Assembly (NCBI GenBank): GCA_029449245.1 | Contig: JANATF010000017.1 | Location: forward strand, 186,001-250,000 | Length of the DNA stretch: 64,000 nucleotides | DNA from: Mortierella alpina | Taxonomy: Eukaryota > Mortierellomycota > Mortierellomycetes > Mortierellales > Mortierellaceae | Direction: 5' to 3' | Shown: positions 45,721-57,300 of the stretch, one piece after another | Layout: each line of letters opens with the position of its first letter | How positions within the stretch are numbered: position 1 is the first letter of the stretch | The notes under the pieces: generated by a model | What the model saw: only the letters and a program-made list of their open reading frames with translations | What the model was told of the DNA's origin: nothing | Databases searched by the model: none | Translations under genes and position numbers: made by a program

Positions 45721-47314
45721 ATGTCGGTAGAGATATACCGCCCCAAGGTGACAGGTAACAGAAAGAACACGGCCATCCACAGAGTCGCCTGCCTCTCTGC
45801 TGCAATGCAAACTCTTTTCTTCCTCCTACACCTCCCACCTGCAGGACTCACAGGCGAAGGACTATCACAGTCCTCACACTACGAGCAAAGTGTCAGCAGT
45901 GGCATCCATCCAGCTCGATTGTTTGTGTTTCAACCATCACTTGCATCAGTTGCCTACACTTCCGACAGTGCGTTTCTCTTGTTTTCGCTGAACTGATCCG
46001 TATCTCCTCTGCCTCTCTCCGTCTCTCTCTCTCTCTCTCTCTCTCTACTCCATCGCTACCGTGTATCCAGAGCTCATCTCCAAGGCGGATATAACAACCG
46101 TATCCGCGCGCAGTATCCGAAAGCAGATCGAAGCCATCACAAACTCTAGCCTCGATCATGTTAAGCGCGATTTTGACGAGATGGTTATGGAGATCTATGA
46201 AAAGATTACAGACGATGTAAGTGGAGCCTCTTTGAGCGCGAAAAAAAAAGACCACAACCACCATTTTTTTCCCTTTGTCAGAAAAAAGCCATTTACGAAA
46301 CATATAATTGACTCTTTTTTTTTACATGCTACTTTGTACATGCTCTATAGATCGAACGCGCTGTTTTGAACGGCACTCAGGCACCCAGAGCTCAACAACA
46401 TCAGCATCAACAACAACAGCAACAGCATCAACCGCCGGCTGGATTCGCGTCAGGATTTGCTCTTCCACCAACATCGTATGTGCCACCACCACCGCCAGCG
46501 CCCGCACCTGCACCTGCACCGAGCACCAGTGACGAGTCAGAAGACGATGACAGCGACAGCGACGCATCTGAAGCCTCTTACTCGTCTCTGGATGAGGAAA
46601 CAGGACGGAAAAGAAAGAAGCCACAGCTGATGAAGGACAAGGCTGCCAAAGCAGCTTCACAAAAGAAGAGGGACTTGCAAGCCAAGGCCCGGGCAAAGAA
46701 ACTCAAGGAAAAGGCAAAGAAAAAAGTGAAGGAGGAAGAAAAGGAATCGAAAACCAAGAAAAAGAGAAAGCAACCCGTGAACGAAGATGGTACGCCCAAA
46801 GTCAACCCTTTCAATCGGCCCATGGTCATCAGCGACAAATTGGCAGAAGTTATTGGGCAGGCTGGATCAATAGGTCCATCGGGACGGATCGAGGTAAGCA
46901 TGACAGGGATTAAAGGAGGTTTTTGCTCTCATTTGTCTTGGCCCTTTCTGCATACCCATTTTTCTAAATGCTATGTTTTTTTCTCGATCCGGCCCATGAA
47001 TCTCGCCTAGATGTCGCGCCCGGAAGTGGTCAAGCAGCTGTGGGTTTACATCAAGGCCAACTCTCTTCAACTTGAGAATGGTAAAAAAAAGCACACAAGA
47101 AACGAGATTGATAGCTTTAACCGACGAAACTCGGGAGGATAACTATGGAACAGATGCTTAAAACCTTTGTTTTTCCTCCCTTCTGTGAATAGACAAACGT
47201 GTCATTGCTTGCGACGAGAAACTGAAGACTCTCTTTGAACAGGAACAGGTCAACTGCTTCTCAATGAACAAGTACCTTAGCAGCCATCTCTCAAAGGCCG
47301 AAGAGCTGGTGTAA
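45721..47314 (+). CDS. DEK_C-SWIB domain protein (Uaf30/Tri1-like)
   Basis: Five exons (45721-45754, 46071-46216, 46351-46893, 47011-47080, 47193-47314) join in frame to 304 residues. The first exon codes 11 residues and joins to ELISKADITTVSARSIRKQI, a DEK_C helical domain. A Gln/Pro/Ala-rich linker and a Lys/Glu-rich basic coil follow. The C-terminus is a SWIB/MDM2 domain: FNRPMVISDKLAEVIG, MSRPEVVKQLWVYIKANSLQ, RVIACDEKLKTLFEQEQVNC and FSMNKYLSSHL. In yeast the same domain pair is found in Uaf30 (an RNA polymerase I upstream activation factor subunit) and Tri1. A nuclear chromatin or rDNA transcription role is inferred. The 316-nt first intron contains a CT microsatellite at about 46018-46048. 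Confidence 0.92.
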
Positions 47315-47578
47315 TAGAAGAGAGAGAAGGAGGGAGGGAAGGAGGTAGCCAGGCGCGATGCGTCTTGTGGGGGACGGCAGGAGAGAATACTGAGGGGTGG
47401 TGCCTTGTTTCTCTGAAAGAATCATGCTTGCGATATTGCTTTTTCATTTTGTTCTTGGTAGTTGTATTCCTCCGCTTTTTCCCTGTTAATGAAGAAGGAT
47501 TGAAGAGGGGATAAAAGTTCATGAGAATCAAGACCACTCCGCTTCGTGTTATCTACTCGCTCGATTTCGCTTATTGCC

Positions 47579-49532
47579 TCAAGCGTTCCAGGGACTTGGA
47601 GGAGGCTCGTACACTGGCGAGTTCCAAGGCGAACTGCCATCCTCTGCTTCCGTAAAGGCGCTCCTGCTACTCTGCTCCCAGGTGCATTCGACCATGTCAT
47701 TGCCTGCCGTGAAGGATCCAGAGTCCCAATAGCCATTGTTCCTGTCATTCTCATCCACAGGCTCGGGTTCCTGACCACCCTCTGAGTCGTCCCTCTCCTG
47801 ATATCCATTCATGAACTGATCGTCATCGTCTTCATTGCTGCTGTTGCCGCTGCTGCTGCCGATATCACTGCTGCCATGTCCGTCAAGCTCATCATCCAGA
47901 CTTGCGCCAGTGAAAAACTGTCGATCATATCGCTCATCCGACTCTTTCCAGAACGGATCCTCATTATCGAACGTGACCTTGTCCAGGTCCAAGTCCACCT
48001 TAAACAGCGGAATCTGCTCCAGCATTCCAATCATCCTGCCTTTGGTCTTTAACCTCTGTCTCACGGTCAGATCAGACCAAATATCGTCCAGTGCCAGTAC
48101 TCCTAGTTCAATCTCGGGTTCAGGAGTGGCCTGCACTCCTCCTTCTCCTGCTCCTTCTTCTCTTCGTCCTGCTTCCCCTTCACCTCGCACGATCCGATCC
48201 TCGTTATATCCATTGTACCCATAATACTCATCCTCGACCATTGGCCGCGGCGGAAGTGGTCGTATCCGAGCTATTTTCTCCTGCAGAAACACGCGGTTGT
48301 CTTCTGTGGTGTGCGTCTCGGAGTAGACAGGATACTCGATCTTTGAATACAGTGTGTAGCAGTCGCGTTTTGGTTCTGATTGAGGAGCTTGATCTCGATG
48401 TTCATCCTTGAGGATCGCAAATTGAGTGCAGTGACCAACTGCCAGATCAGAGTTTGGTAAGGTCCCTACGCCTGTGAACGATGCACTATATCCGTATTCC
48501 TCTGCAGCTGCTGTACACCTGGGGAGTTGAAGGAAGAGTGTTTTTGATGAGAGATGGCTAAGGCGTGTTGTTGTGCGTGTGTTTGTATGTGTGCGGATGT
48601 ATGTGATGTGATGTGATGCGATGTGGTGATGAAAAAGTATGTCGCCTACCATTGTTCAAACTCTTGTCGCGTCCATTCAAAGCGGTGATCATCGTTCCTC
48701 AAGATCGCGTCTGGCGTACCGTACTTGAGTTGGGGAAAGTATATATTGAACTCTGCGTTCGGAGTGGACACGATAACGACCTTGGGTTTGTAGGATCCTA
48801 GAACAACACTCCAGAACTTCTCCAGCACTTCAGGATCCAAATGTTCGACACTTGACAGAAGAAGCCAGGGCCGAAGAAAAAGAAAAAAACAAAGGTAGTT
48901 TTAGTCTTTAGTCTTTTCCCAACTGGCTCGCTTTTGAGGCGCGCGAACAATTCCGTGTAAAAAACGATTTAAGGATGGTTTCGTACACCTCGAGACAGGC
49001 CAGCGCATCATATCCCATCAACCGACCGTCAGTTTCTGCCACAGATCCTTGATAGAGCTCAATGGCGAGGTTGTTGACACGCAAGTTCTGACCCATTTCA
49101 AACTCTTGGGGCTGGCAGTCGCTGGCAGCCAGCGCGAGACGGCCTTTGTTTATATCCACCCCTGCCAGACGCGTAATGGGATAGTCTCCCATGGATTCGG
49201 ACACGAGAACCGAGGTCAACGCAGCCTCCCCGCATCCAAAGTCTATCACCTAGGCAGATTGCGGATGACAGATAGAGCGAGAGAGAGAGAAAGAGAGAGT
49301 GTGTGGTTGTCAGTCGTCGCGTTCGTTTGTAGGCTGTCTGCCCTGCTTGTTGCTGTGATTTCTGTCTTTGTACCGATGTCGCGTGGTTCTCCTCGAGGAT
49401 GCGCCGAGCAAACGTCCTGCGCTGCTGCCAGAGAGGAGGGAAAAAGGTGGCCTCCCCGGCCTGCTCACCCGCAACAGAGCCGGGAGATGAGGTACGCGAA
49501 GACGTGGACAAGGTTTCCTCCATGTCCTCCAT
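47579..49532 (-). CDS. HEN1: Small RNA 2'-O-methyltransferase HEN1
   Basis: Four exons (49532-49374, 49249-48987, 48850-48650, 48518-47579) join in frame to 520 residues. The SAM-binding motif is VIDFGCGEAAL. Joining exons 2 and 3 gives CLEVVEHLDPEVLEKFW, with the Glu-x-x-Glu-His metal ligands, and RNDDHRFEWTRQEFEQW supplies the last metal-binding His. KPKVVIVSTPNAEFNIYFP is a further family signature. HEN1 methylates the 3'-terminal 2'-OH of small RNAs and protects them from tailing and decay, so RNA silencing with methylated small RNAs is likely in this fungus. The protein lacks the N-terminal double-stranded RNA-binding part of plant HEN1. A long acidic, Ser/Asp-rich C-terminal tail of about 200 residues has no known domain. 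Confidence 0.93.
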
Positions 49533-49749
49533 GCAAGCAAAGCGTCGAATCAGGGGTAGATGAGCAGTTGCTGAAAGAGTGATGACTTTTGGGAAGCAAT
49601 TGCATGTATGCGTGGATGGCGTGGACAGTGTGAAGGAAAGAAAAGGAGAACAAAAGGCACAAAAAGCAAAGAGAGACCAAAGAAAAGAAAAAAAACGCTG
49701 ATCGCCTGTGCGACCATGACCAAAGCAAAAAACGGCAAAAAAAGAATCG

Positions 49750-49830
49750 CGTCAACAGCAGGATTTGAACCTGCGCGGGAGAACCCATGAGATTTCTAGT
49801 CTCACGCCTTAACCGCTCGGCCATGTTGAC
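49750..49830 (-). tRNA. tRNA-Ser (AGA)
   Basis: On the minus strand, the acceptor arm GTCAACA pairs with TGTTGAC, and the D-arm has GGCCGAGCGGTTAAGGC. The anticodon stem and loop GAGA-CTAGAAA-TCTC presents AGA. A short variable arm follows (a class II tRNA, as expected for Ser), then the T-arm GCAGGTTCAAATCCTGC. No intron. It is about 81 bases long and lies about 220 bases upstream of the HEN1 start. Confidence 0.95.
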
Positions 49831-49995
49831 TATCGACCAATCAGAATGATTTGGTTGTGAACGTAGATTTTCTTACTGTTATATAAACACAAGGGCCACA
49901 TCCACGTACAAAGCTGCGTGACGTCATCGTATTGTGGCGATCGTACGTACTGTATCTTTGATCCAAGGAGTTCTTAGAATTCCACGTTCACAGAT

Positions 49996-50066
49996 GCGTG
50001 GTTGGTTTAGTGGTATAATTACCGCCTGCCACGCGGTAGACCCGGGTTCGATTCCCGGACCACGCA
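49996..50066 (+). tRNA. tRNA-Gly (GCC)
   Basis: The acceptor arm GCGTGGT pairs with ACCACGC, the D-loop has TTTAGTGGTATAAT, the anticodon loop CTGCCAC presents GCC, and the T-arm is CCGGGTTCGATTCCCGG. It is 71 bases with no intron. It is divergent from the serine tRNA 165 bases to the left. Confidence 0.97.
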
Positions 50067-50921
50067 AATATCTTTTGCTGGACTTGATGAGGAATGTATC
50101 GTTTTCAGCTTTTGGAGTGCGCGACGCCAGCAGCTTTTTTTTTGCAGCCAAGGCTCATCAAGTGATTTAAAGGCTCTCGTTTTCTTCAGAAACCATGGAG
50201 CTAAGAATAACGGATCCATCGTCGCATCCAGGGTACGATTGGAAGCAAAAGTGCGTTTGTTGCCAGCGATTTGAAAGCTGGTGTGCTTTACATGGGAATA
50301 GCACGTCGCTGCCTCTGGTGTAAATATGTTCCTCTTCCGCGGTCGTGCCTCTTGTTCCTGAGCGACGTTAAGGAGTGAAGACTCTTTTTTTTTTTGTCTC
50401 TGTTTGCTCACATCCGCACTTGTGCTGACATGCTTGAAGCGACCAGTGCACAAGACAAGACAGAGAGCTGCCAAAGAGTCGACGGTCCAACAGCTATAGA
50501 GTCGAGCGAAGAGGTCCGCCGAAACATCGTTGTTTTTTTTGGATTTCGCACTTGCACAGCCGACGGCCCTCGAGGGTGTGTCTGTACTCAGTACGATACC
50601 CGATGGACATATGGAGGAATGGGTGTCATCGGACTCAGAAGAGGAACACTGACAGCCCACACACATATCCATCTTGCCCTCACATATATTTTGTGCACTG
50701 CTTCCCCATTTGTCATCTCTCTCTCTTTTCCCATCCATCCATCCATCCATCCCTCATCCTTGTCTTCTCCCACTCACGGTCCTCCATTCAACCCCCCCGT
50801 GCATACCCACCTCTACCACTACCCACAAGAGGAACACGCCCGTCCTTCTTCTCATCCTTCCTGTCGTGGCTGCTCAACTCTCTCTCCCATCACACGTCCT
50901 TCCTCGCAGCACAGCGTCTGA
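50067..50921. other. Upstream region of the Hsp70-like gene
   Basis: About 850 bases. The right part is a long pyrimidine-rich leader (50700-50915) with a short CCAT-repeat microsatellite (about 50731-50752), a common layout before fungal start codons. The left part has T-runs (50383-50394 and 50530-50539) and no supported coding sequence. Confidence 0.45.
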
Positions 50922-53679
50922 ATGAACTACGGACAAGGCGGCGGCTACCCAGGCCAGCAGAACCCATACGGCGGCGGCTATGATCCCTCGGTCTACCCGC
51001 CCCAGCAGCAGCAGCAGGACTACTCCAACCAGGGCTATGACCCCAACAGCCAGGGCTACGACCCCAACTACAATGGCCCCGCTGGCAGTGCGCCTCCTTA
51101 CTCGGCGTACCCACCCGCAGCAGGCATGATGGGTGGGCCTGTCAACAACAACGCCAACGGTGGATACCCTGCCAGTCCTGCCTTCAACAACATGCATCTC
51201 AACACCAGCAACAGCATGAGCAGCGGCGGTGGCATGAACAACAACTATCCTAACGGGAACGTCAATGCAGGAGGCATGGTAGGTGGTCCCATCAACAACA
51301 ACAACAACAGTGGGTACGACAACAACCTGAACAACCTTAGCAACAGCATGAACAACATGAACATGAACAACAGTGGATACGACAACAACAACAACAACAA
51401 CATGAACAACCTGAACAATGGCATCAACAGCAACAATGGCACCGTCAACTATGGCCCGCCTCCTGCCAACCAGCAGTACCAGTCGGGCGGATTGACCTAC
51501 CAGCAGACCATCTACAACCCATCGCCACCCGCCAAGCCTGCAGGCATGTCGCCGTCATCATCCAATCCTCCCACGCCCAGTCAGCCCTCCCGAGCACAGG
51601 CACCCCAGCCCGAGGGCGACTATCCCGTCGTGATGGCCATCGACTTTGGTAAAACAAACCGCGTCTTTTTCAACCATCCTGCTTCATCCCACAGGCTAGT
51701 TCGCGAGTCAAACACTTTCTAACACTCGTTTCTCGCCCCGTGCGCGCACACGCACTCCATAAACAGGAACCACGTTCTCGGGCGTGGCTTATGCTCTGAA
51801 GGCAGACGGCGAGGTGCATGACATGACCAAGTGGTACGCGCCTTCTCTTTTTTTTTTTGCTCATTCCCACCTCCCCACTCATGCTGTGCCTGTGCCACTG
51901 TTGGCAGCCATCGGTGCAACTTGTCCGATTGCTGTGCCGCATGTTCTATCAACCAACGACATGTCCCTTTTAGCAGACCGCTGACTAACCCCAATGACTA
52001 TCATGATCGCTCTGTCCACTGTGTAGGCCCAGACATTTGGCACAATACCCCAAGACCCCCACACTCAGCTTGTATAAAAAGGACTCGCAAAAGATCCTGG
52101 ACTGGGGCCATGCTGCCCGTCTGGCCATGCTCAAGCCTTCCGCCAAGGACTACACCCTCCTGCGCAAGTTCAAGCTGCAGCTGGACGAAACCCTGCAGAG
52201 CACACCTCTCGAGAACGGCATCACGGCCCTCGAGGCCGTCACCCACTATCTCAAGAAGCTGCACGGACATGTCATGTCCGAGCTCATGAAGGGCTTCATC
52301 AAGAGCTATGAGCCGTCTCAATTCCAGTACTGTCTGACCGTGCCCGCCATGTGGTCCGACGCCGCCAAGAACACCATGCGACGGGCTGCCATTGGCGCTG
52401 GTCTCATTGCGGAGGGAGACCCACCCAACCGCTTGATCCTCATCTCGGAACCCGAGGCTGCAGCTATGTACTGCGAGAGGATGGTCGACCGCTTCTCACT
52501 CAAGCACGGAGACCGGTTCATGATTTGCGATGCCGGTGGTGGAACTGTGGATCTGATCGTTTTTGAGGTCAATGAGCCCCCAGGCAAGACCCGCCATCTG
52601 CGCGAGGTCACCAGAGGCCACGGAGCATCCTGTGGATCCGTGTTTCTGGACGCCAACATGGAGAGACTGCTCGAGCGCAAGTTCCGGAGATACCGCAAGG
52701 GTATCAAGGCCTGCGGATGGGCCTCGCTCATGGACACCTTTGTCGACATGGTCAAGCCCATGTTCAATGGTCAGGAGGACGTACTCATGCAGATTCCTCA
52801 GGCCACAGGTCTTGAGGATTTGAACGACCCTGAGATTGGTCTGGAGGAAGGTGTACTCTGCGTGCCAGTGGAGGAAATGAAGTCGGAGGTCTTTGAACCT
52901 GTCATCTCGGATGTATTGGACCTTATCCAGAAGCAGCTTCACCAGAGTCAACAGACATGCTCTGCCATCTTTATGGTCGGTGGATTCGGCTCCTCGCGTT
53001 ATCTGGAGGAGCGTGTCCGCCAAGAGTTTTCGCACCTTGTCGGACTTGTTGCCGTCCCACAGCGGCCAGAATTGGCTGTGGTCCGTGGAGCTGTGTACGC
53101 GGGACTGAACACCAAGACGATCAACATGCGTGTTGCCCGTCGGTGGTATGGTGTGGACGCCAACATGCCATTCGAGGAGGGTGTCGATCCCGAATCGAAA
53201 AAGATCATTTCGCATGATGGCCATGTACGCTGCAAAGAGCGCTTCTCGGTTTATGTGCGTCCTGGGCAGCAGATTGGCGTGGACGAGTGTGTTTCCAAGG
53301 AGTACGTTACCTGGTCCTACCCCAAGGGCCTGGACTCCCCGCTTTATGTGTGCAACTCGCCAACGCAGCCAAAGTACATCACGGATCCTGGCGTCCAAAA
53401 GATTGCCGATTTCCATATCCCTATGCCGGAGATTCCTGGTGCTCAACCCCGTACTCGTGTCGTCTTTAGACTGAACATGTACTTTGGTAAGCACATAATA
53501 CCCTTTCTTGTGTTAAGAAATAGTTTGGTAATACTTTGGCTGTTTTTTTTGGAACTCATTTTTTTCATTGTTTTTCTAATCTGATAGGTTTGACCGAAGT
53601 GCGTGCAGAGGCTGTGATCAATGGAAACACCTACACGACCATCTGCTCCTTTGGTGGTGGAGGTGGTGGACAGCGTTAA
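50922..53679 (+). CDS. Hsp70-superfamily protein (HSPA12-like) with Asn/Gln/Gly-rich N-terminus
   Basis: Four exons (50922-51648, 51767-51833, 52027-53486, 53588-53679) join in frame to 781 residues. Residues 1-235 are low complexity, rich in Asn, Gln, Gly, Tyr and Pro (stretches such as NNNNNSGYDNN). The actin-like ATPase follows: phosphate 1 loop AIDFGTTFSGVAYAL (across intron 1), phosphate 2 loop ICDAGGGTVDLIVFEV, and adenosine motif IFMVGGFGSSRYLEERV. SISEPEAAAMY-type and CLTVPAMWSDAAK blocks match the divergent HSPA12-type branch that is common in filamentous fungi. The substrate-binding part is shortened and ends in a Gly-rich tail (GGGGGGQR) with no EEVD. The role as a chaperone is not established for this branch. 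Confidence 0.9.
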
Positions 53680-54358
53680 AATGGATTGAAGCACAAAGTC
53701 CGCGGAAGAAATCAAGCAGATAGTAAAAGCTTTGAGCCTTTTCCTTTTTTTTTGCACATTTGCTGCGTTTCTTTGAGCGTGCGATTTTATATACATACAT
53801 CTGTCATTCTCATTCCTTTTGGGTAGAATCTCGATCTTCTATTTTTTTTTGAGCAAGGGAAGAGTAAGGATACAACGGTTCAAGAAAAATAAATTGAACA
53901 AACAACATATCTTTTCATCCGCTGCCTCTGTCTTCAGCTACGACCCTTCGGAGCGACCAAGTCTGGTCGTCCTAGCACAGCGGAAGGTCTGAATACATAG
54001 CCTCTTCCCTGCATCGAGTTCGCCAATCGTAGTATCGCGTAGTTTTGCTTCACGGTACGAACTTTTTTTTATGTTTTGTCAACTTGAATCACGAAAGCGC
54101 GTCAAACTGGTTGTTGACGCGTTCGTACACGCGTTGCTGAGAATAAAACTGCCACAACGACTTTGCGACATTGTATGTATACAAAGGAAGAGTTTTAGTA
54201 ATCCTTGATCCGGGTATCGTCAAGGGGAGGACCCACGTCTAGCCAGCTTTACTTTTTTTTAATCTTGCCTATTGCCCTTGTTCTTGCCCATTACCCTCTT
54301 GCCCAACTACAGGATCCAAGCATCCCACCTTATTTCACAACGCTTGTTTTTTCTGTTT
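53680..54358. other. Convergent intergenic region Hsp70-like / O-mannosyltransferase
   Basis: About 680 bases between two convergent genes. T-runs (about 53743-53752 and 53842-53850) and an AATAAA signal near 53888-53893 fit 3' processing of the left gene. No additional gene was seen. Confidence 0.5.
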
Positions 54359-57300
54359 TTACCAGGCAATCGTCTCTCTTCTTGCTTCCTGCTCCCGCCT
54401 CAATTCCTCCTCCACTTCCAGCTCCACCTCCCATCTCCGTTTCTCCTCCAGTCTCAATCTCTCTCTCTCCTTGGCGTCCTGTTCTCGCTTCAGTTCCCTC
54501 TCCATCTCTCGTCGTTTCTCCTCCAACTCCAGTCTCTGTCTCTCCAGTCTCGCCAGTCGTTCCTTTTCTTCCAGTTCCAGCTTCTCTTTCACCCTCCTCT
54601 GCTTCTCCTCCTTTTCAATCTTCTCAAAGATAGCCTGCATCTGCTGTCGTTGATACGGGTTTGGTTCACCCGCCTGTCGATTCACATACCAGAGCTGAGG
54701 CGGTCGCTGGCTTGGGGTCATGAAAATATGCTGCATCGGTAATGCCTCGTCGACGGACGGATAATGCTTTTGGAGCACTGGAGCTCGCTTTCGATGGACA
54801 ACGGGCGTGATCTGGAGAGGAGAGGTAAAAAACGATGGGCCAGTAGAGGAAGGTGATACGCCACAGTCTAGCACAGTCGTCGGTCTCGAGATCTGATCCT
54901 GTTGCACTAGCATTGGAAACTGTAGCAGTGCAGCGCCTTTGTTGATCCAGTGTGTAAGAGACTGGCAATGACCAGAGGCATCCGCGTGCCGTAGCTGAGG
55001 GGGGAGATGAGGTTGGAGGTGGAGGTAATGATGAGGATCAGGACGAGGAGGAAGCTGAATTGCCGCCTGCGGGATACGAGCGCGCTGAGGAGGCTGGAAA
55101 GCACAGTGGAAGAGACTAGGACTGCGCAGTAGAGGGCTGGATAGTACAGGTCGAGCCATGAGCGATTGATACTCCATGTGTCTGGAAGGAGCGGGAAGAT
55201 AAGTGGTATGATATGGAGCGCCCAGGCTGCAAAGAGTGAAGCGGAAGCGGAGAGTTGCTGCTTCATAATGGCTATTTTTTGTGGAGATATTCAAAGAAAA
55301 TACGGATGAGTGATAATTCTCATCATATTAATAGCCGTTCGTTTTTTCTTACTTCTTGAGCGGGACACTTACTCAGCGAGGACCCATTCTCCATGTAACC
55401 AAACCGACCACCAAGCAGAAACAAGACTTGCAATCCTGCAAATACAGCCAGACCCAGGCCACTTGTCCACCATACAACAGGATTGGCAACGATTGAATTC
55501 TGCTGAATCGTGCCGCCCTTTTCTCGGACCTCATCGCCATCTCCGTTATCCCTGACAACGCCCGATCCCTCCTGTGTCTCTGCTTCGTCTGAATCGTCAT
55601 GGTGGGTCCTTCTCCACAGGGTTCGCGCAGACGTTGTACCCATCATCAAGGACCAGAGGCTGGGCTGTGTATCTGGGCGTTTCCAAGAATCAGACGCATC
55701 AAACGCTCGCGGTCGGGTCCACATGAGCGTGTGTAGTTCGGCTATCTTTTGAAGTGTCGACATTTTCGGATACACCGCCAGAGCCGTGTCCATTGGAACT
55801 ACGACACCAAACAGATCCGAAAAAAATTCAAAAAGGAATGGTGTTTTCGGAGTGTTAGTAGAACGAACCACGAGTACGAGAACTCAACATATACAGGTCG
55901 TCTTTGCGCGACAGCCAAACTGGTGCAAAACACTTGCGATAGTCATGTTCGTTCATGGTGATACGCCAGACAGTACTCGGCCGCATGTTCTCGTCCCGAA
56001 CACACGAAAGCTCCTTCCTGCCCGCTCCTCCCAGCACATCCTCCTCTGACAGCTCGCGCTCAGTCGTGTGCAAGTAGCATCCCAGGACATTATGTCTCAG
56101 TCGAAAAGTCGTCTCCAGAGCCTTGATCCCCGAGCCTGTACTGCCCTGTGTTCCTGGAAACAACCAGCCTAGAGGTTTGCTCTCGATAACCTGAACGGTC
56201 CACCAGTCCTGAGGATCGTCATCGCTGTCTTCACTGTTGCTCTCGCTGCTGGATCTAGCTTCGCCTACTGCGCTGACCTCACAGGGCTGACCGCATTCAT
56301 TCTGATCCTCTTGGCTTTCAGGTCGCTCACGGCGGCGGGCATTCATACTAGGGACGTTGCGCGAGTGCAAGCATCGGCGGGTGGAGACGTGTCTGAGACG
56401 GATGAGGTCGCCGTCCCTCAGGTATCGGAGTCTGTTCGGGATCTCGTTTTCCTCCTCTTTGTTGCTGTCATCCTGCTTCGTGTTTGGGGTGGTGGGGTGC
56501 TCGATGGTGCTGCTGACTGCTCCTTTAGTAGTAACGGAAGCAGGCCCCGAGGCAGAAGAGGTCATGTTAGCTCGGACAACAATCCAGAGAGTATTCAGAT
56601 CCGAATATTCGTATCCTGCGACCTGTTGGTACTGGCGCTGGTCCTGATCAAGCTGAGGGTCGTGGATCGCGGCGGTAACAGCAGAGTGACTCCACATCTG
56701 CTTGAACGAGTGCAAGAACACTGCAGGACGGGTCTCGCTGTGGAGTTGGATGACAGAGCCATAGACGACATCACTCCAGGCTTGGGTCGGGTTCCGGTCC
56801 TCGACGTAAGGCGAGAGAAGCGAGTGTCGGAAAGGGTGGCTCAACAACGTCAGGTCGTACTCGCCCTGCGCTGACTTTCGGTAGGGCGGCTGATGGGACT
56901 GGAGGGTGAGGTGAAGGGAAAAGAGCGCAAGATAGAGACTCAAGGGCAGGATGAGGAGAGCAAGGATCCGTGACGATACATGCTTTCGCCACTGTAGCTA
57001 GACGAGTTTTGCGTTGTGCGTGTGTGTGTGTGTGTATGTACGAGAAAGAGATGAAGAGAGGGAGAGAGAGAGTGAGTGAGAAGACAAAAAGTTAGTGTGT
57101 CAGCCGCAGACCTGAGAGAGCAAAATTGCCAAACGGCAAATGCGATTCATTACCCGCTGATCCGCTTCTTTTCTCGCCTGGCGCATCAGGTCCCATCCTG
57201 CCAGCACAATGATGGTCAGCAGGGTGAGCAGCCCATCAGTCTTGGTCGCCGACGCTCCCGCAACTGCCACGCCTGTCATCACGAGCCACGTCCACCACAG

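Noticed and set aside
52496-53494. Minus-strand open frame of 332 codons opposite the Hsp70-like gene
   Set aside because: It lies wholly antisense to the conserved ATPase domain; its length is explained by codon bias of the real gene.
54205-54742. Plus-strand Ser/Pro- and Leu-rich open frames
   Set aside because: They are the complement of the Glu/Arg/Lys coiled-coil codons of the PMT tail.
56311-56874. Plus-strand open frame within the O-mannosyltransferase locus
   Set aside because: It overlaps the MIR-domain exon on the opposite strand and shows no family features.
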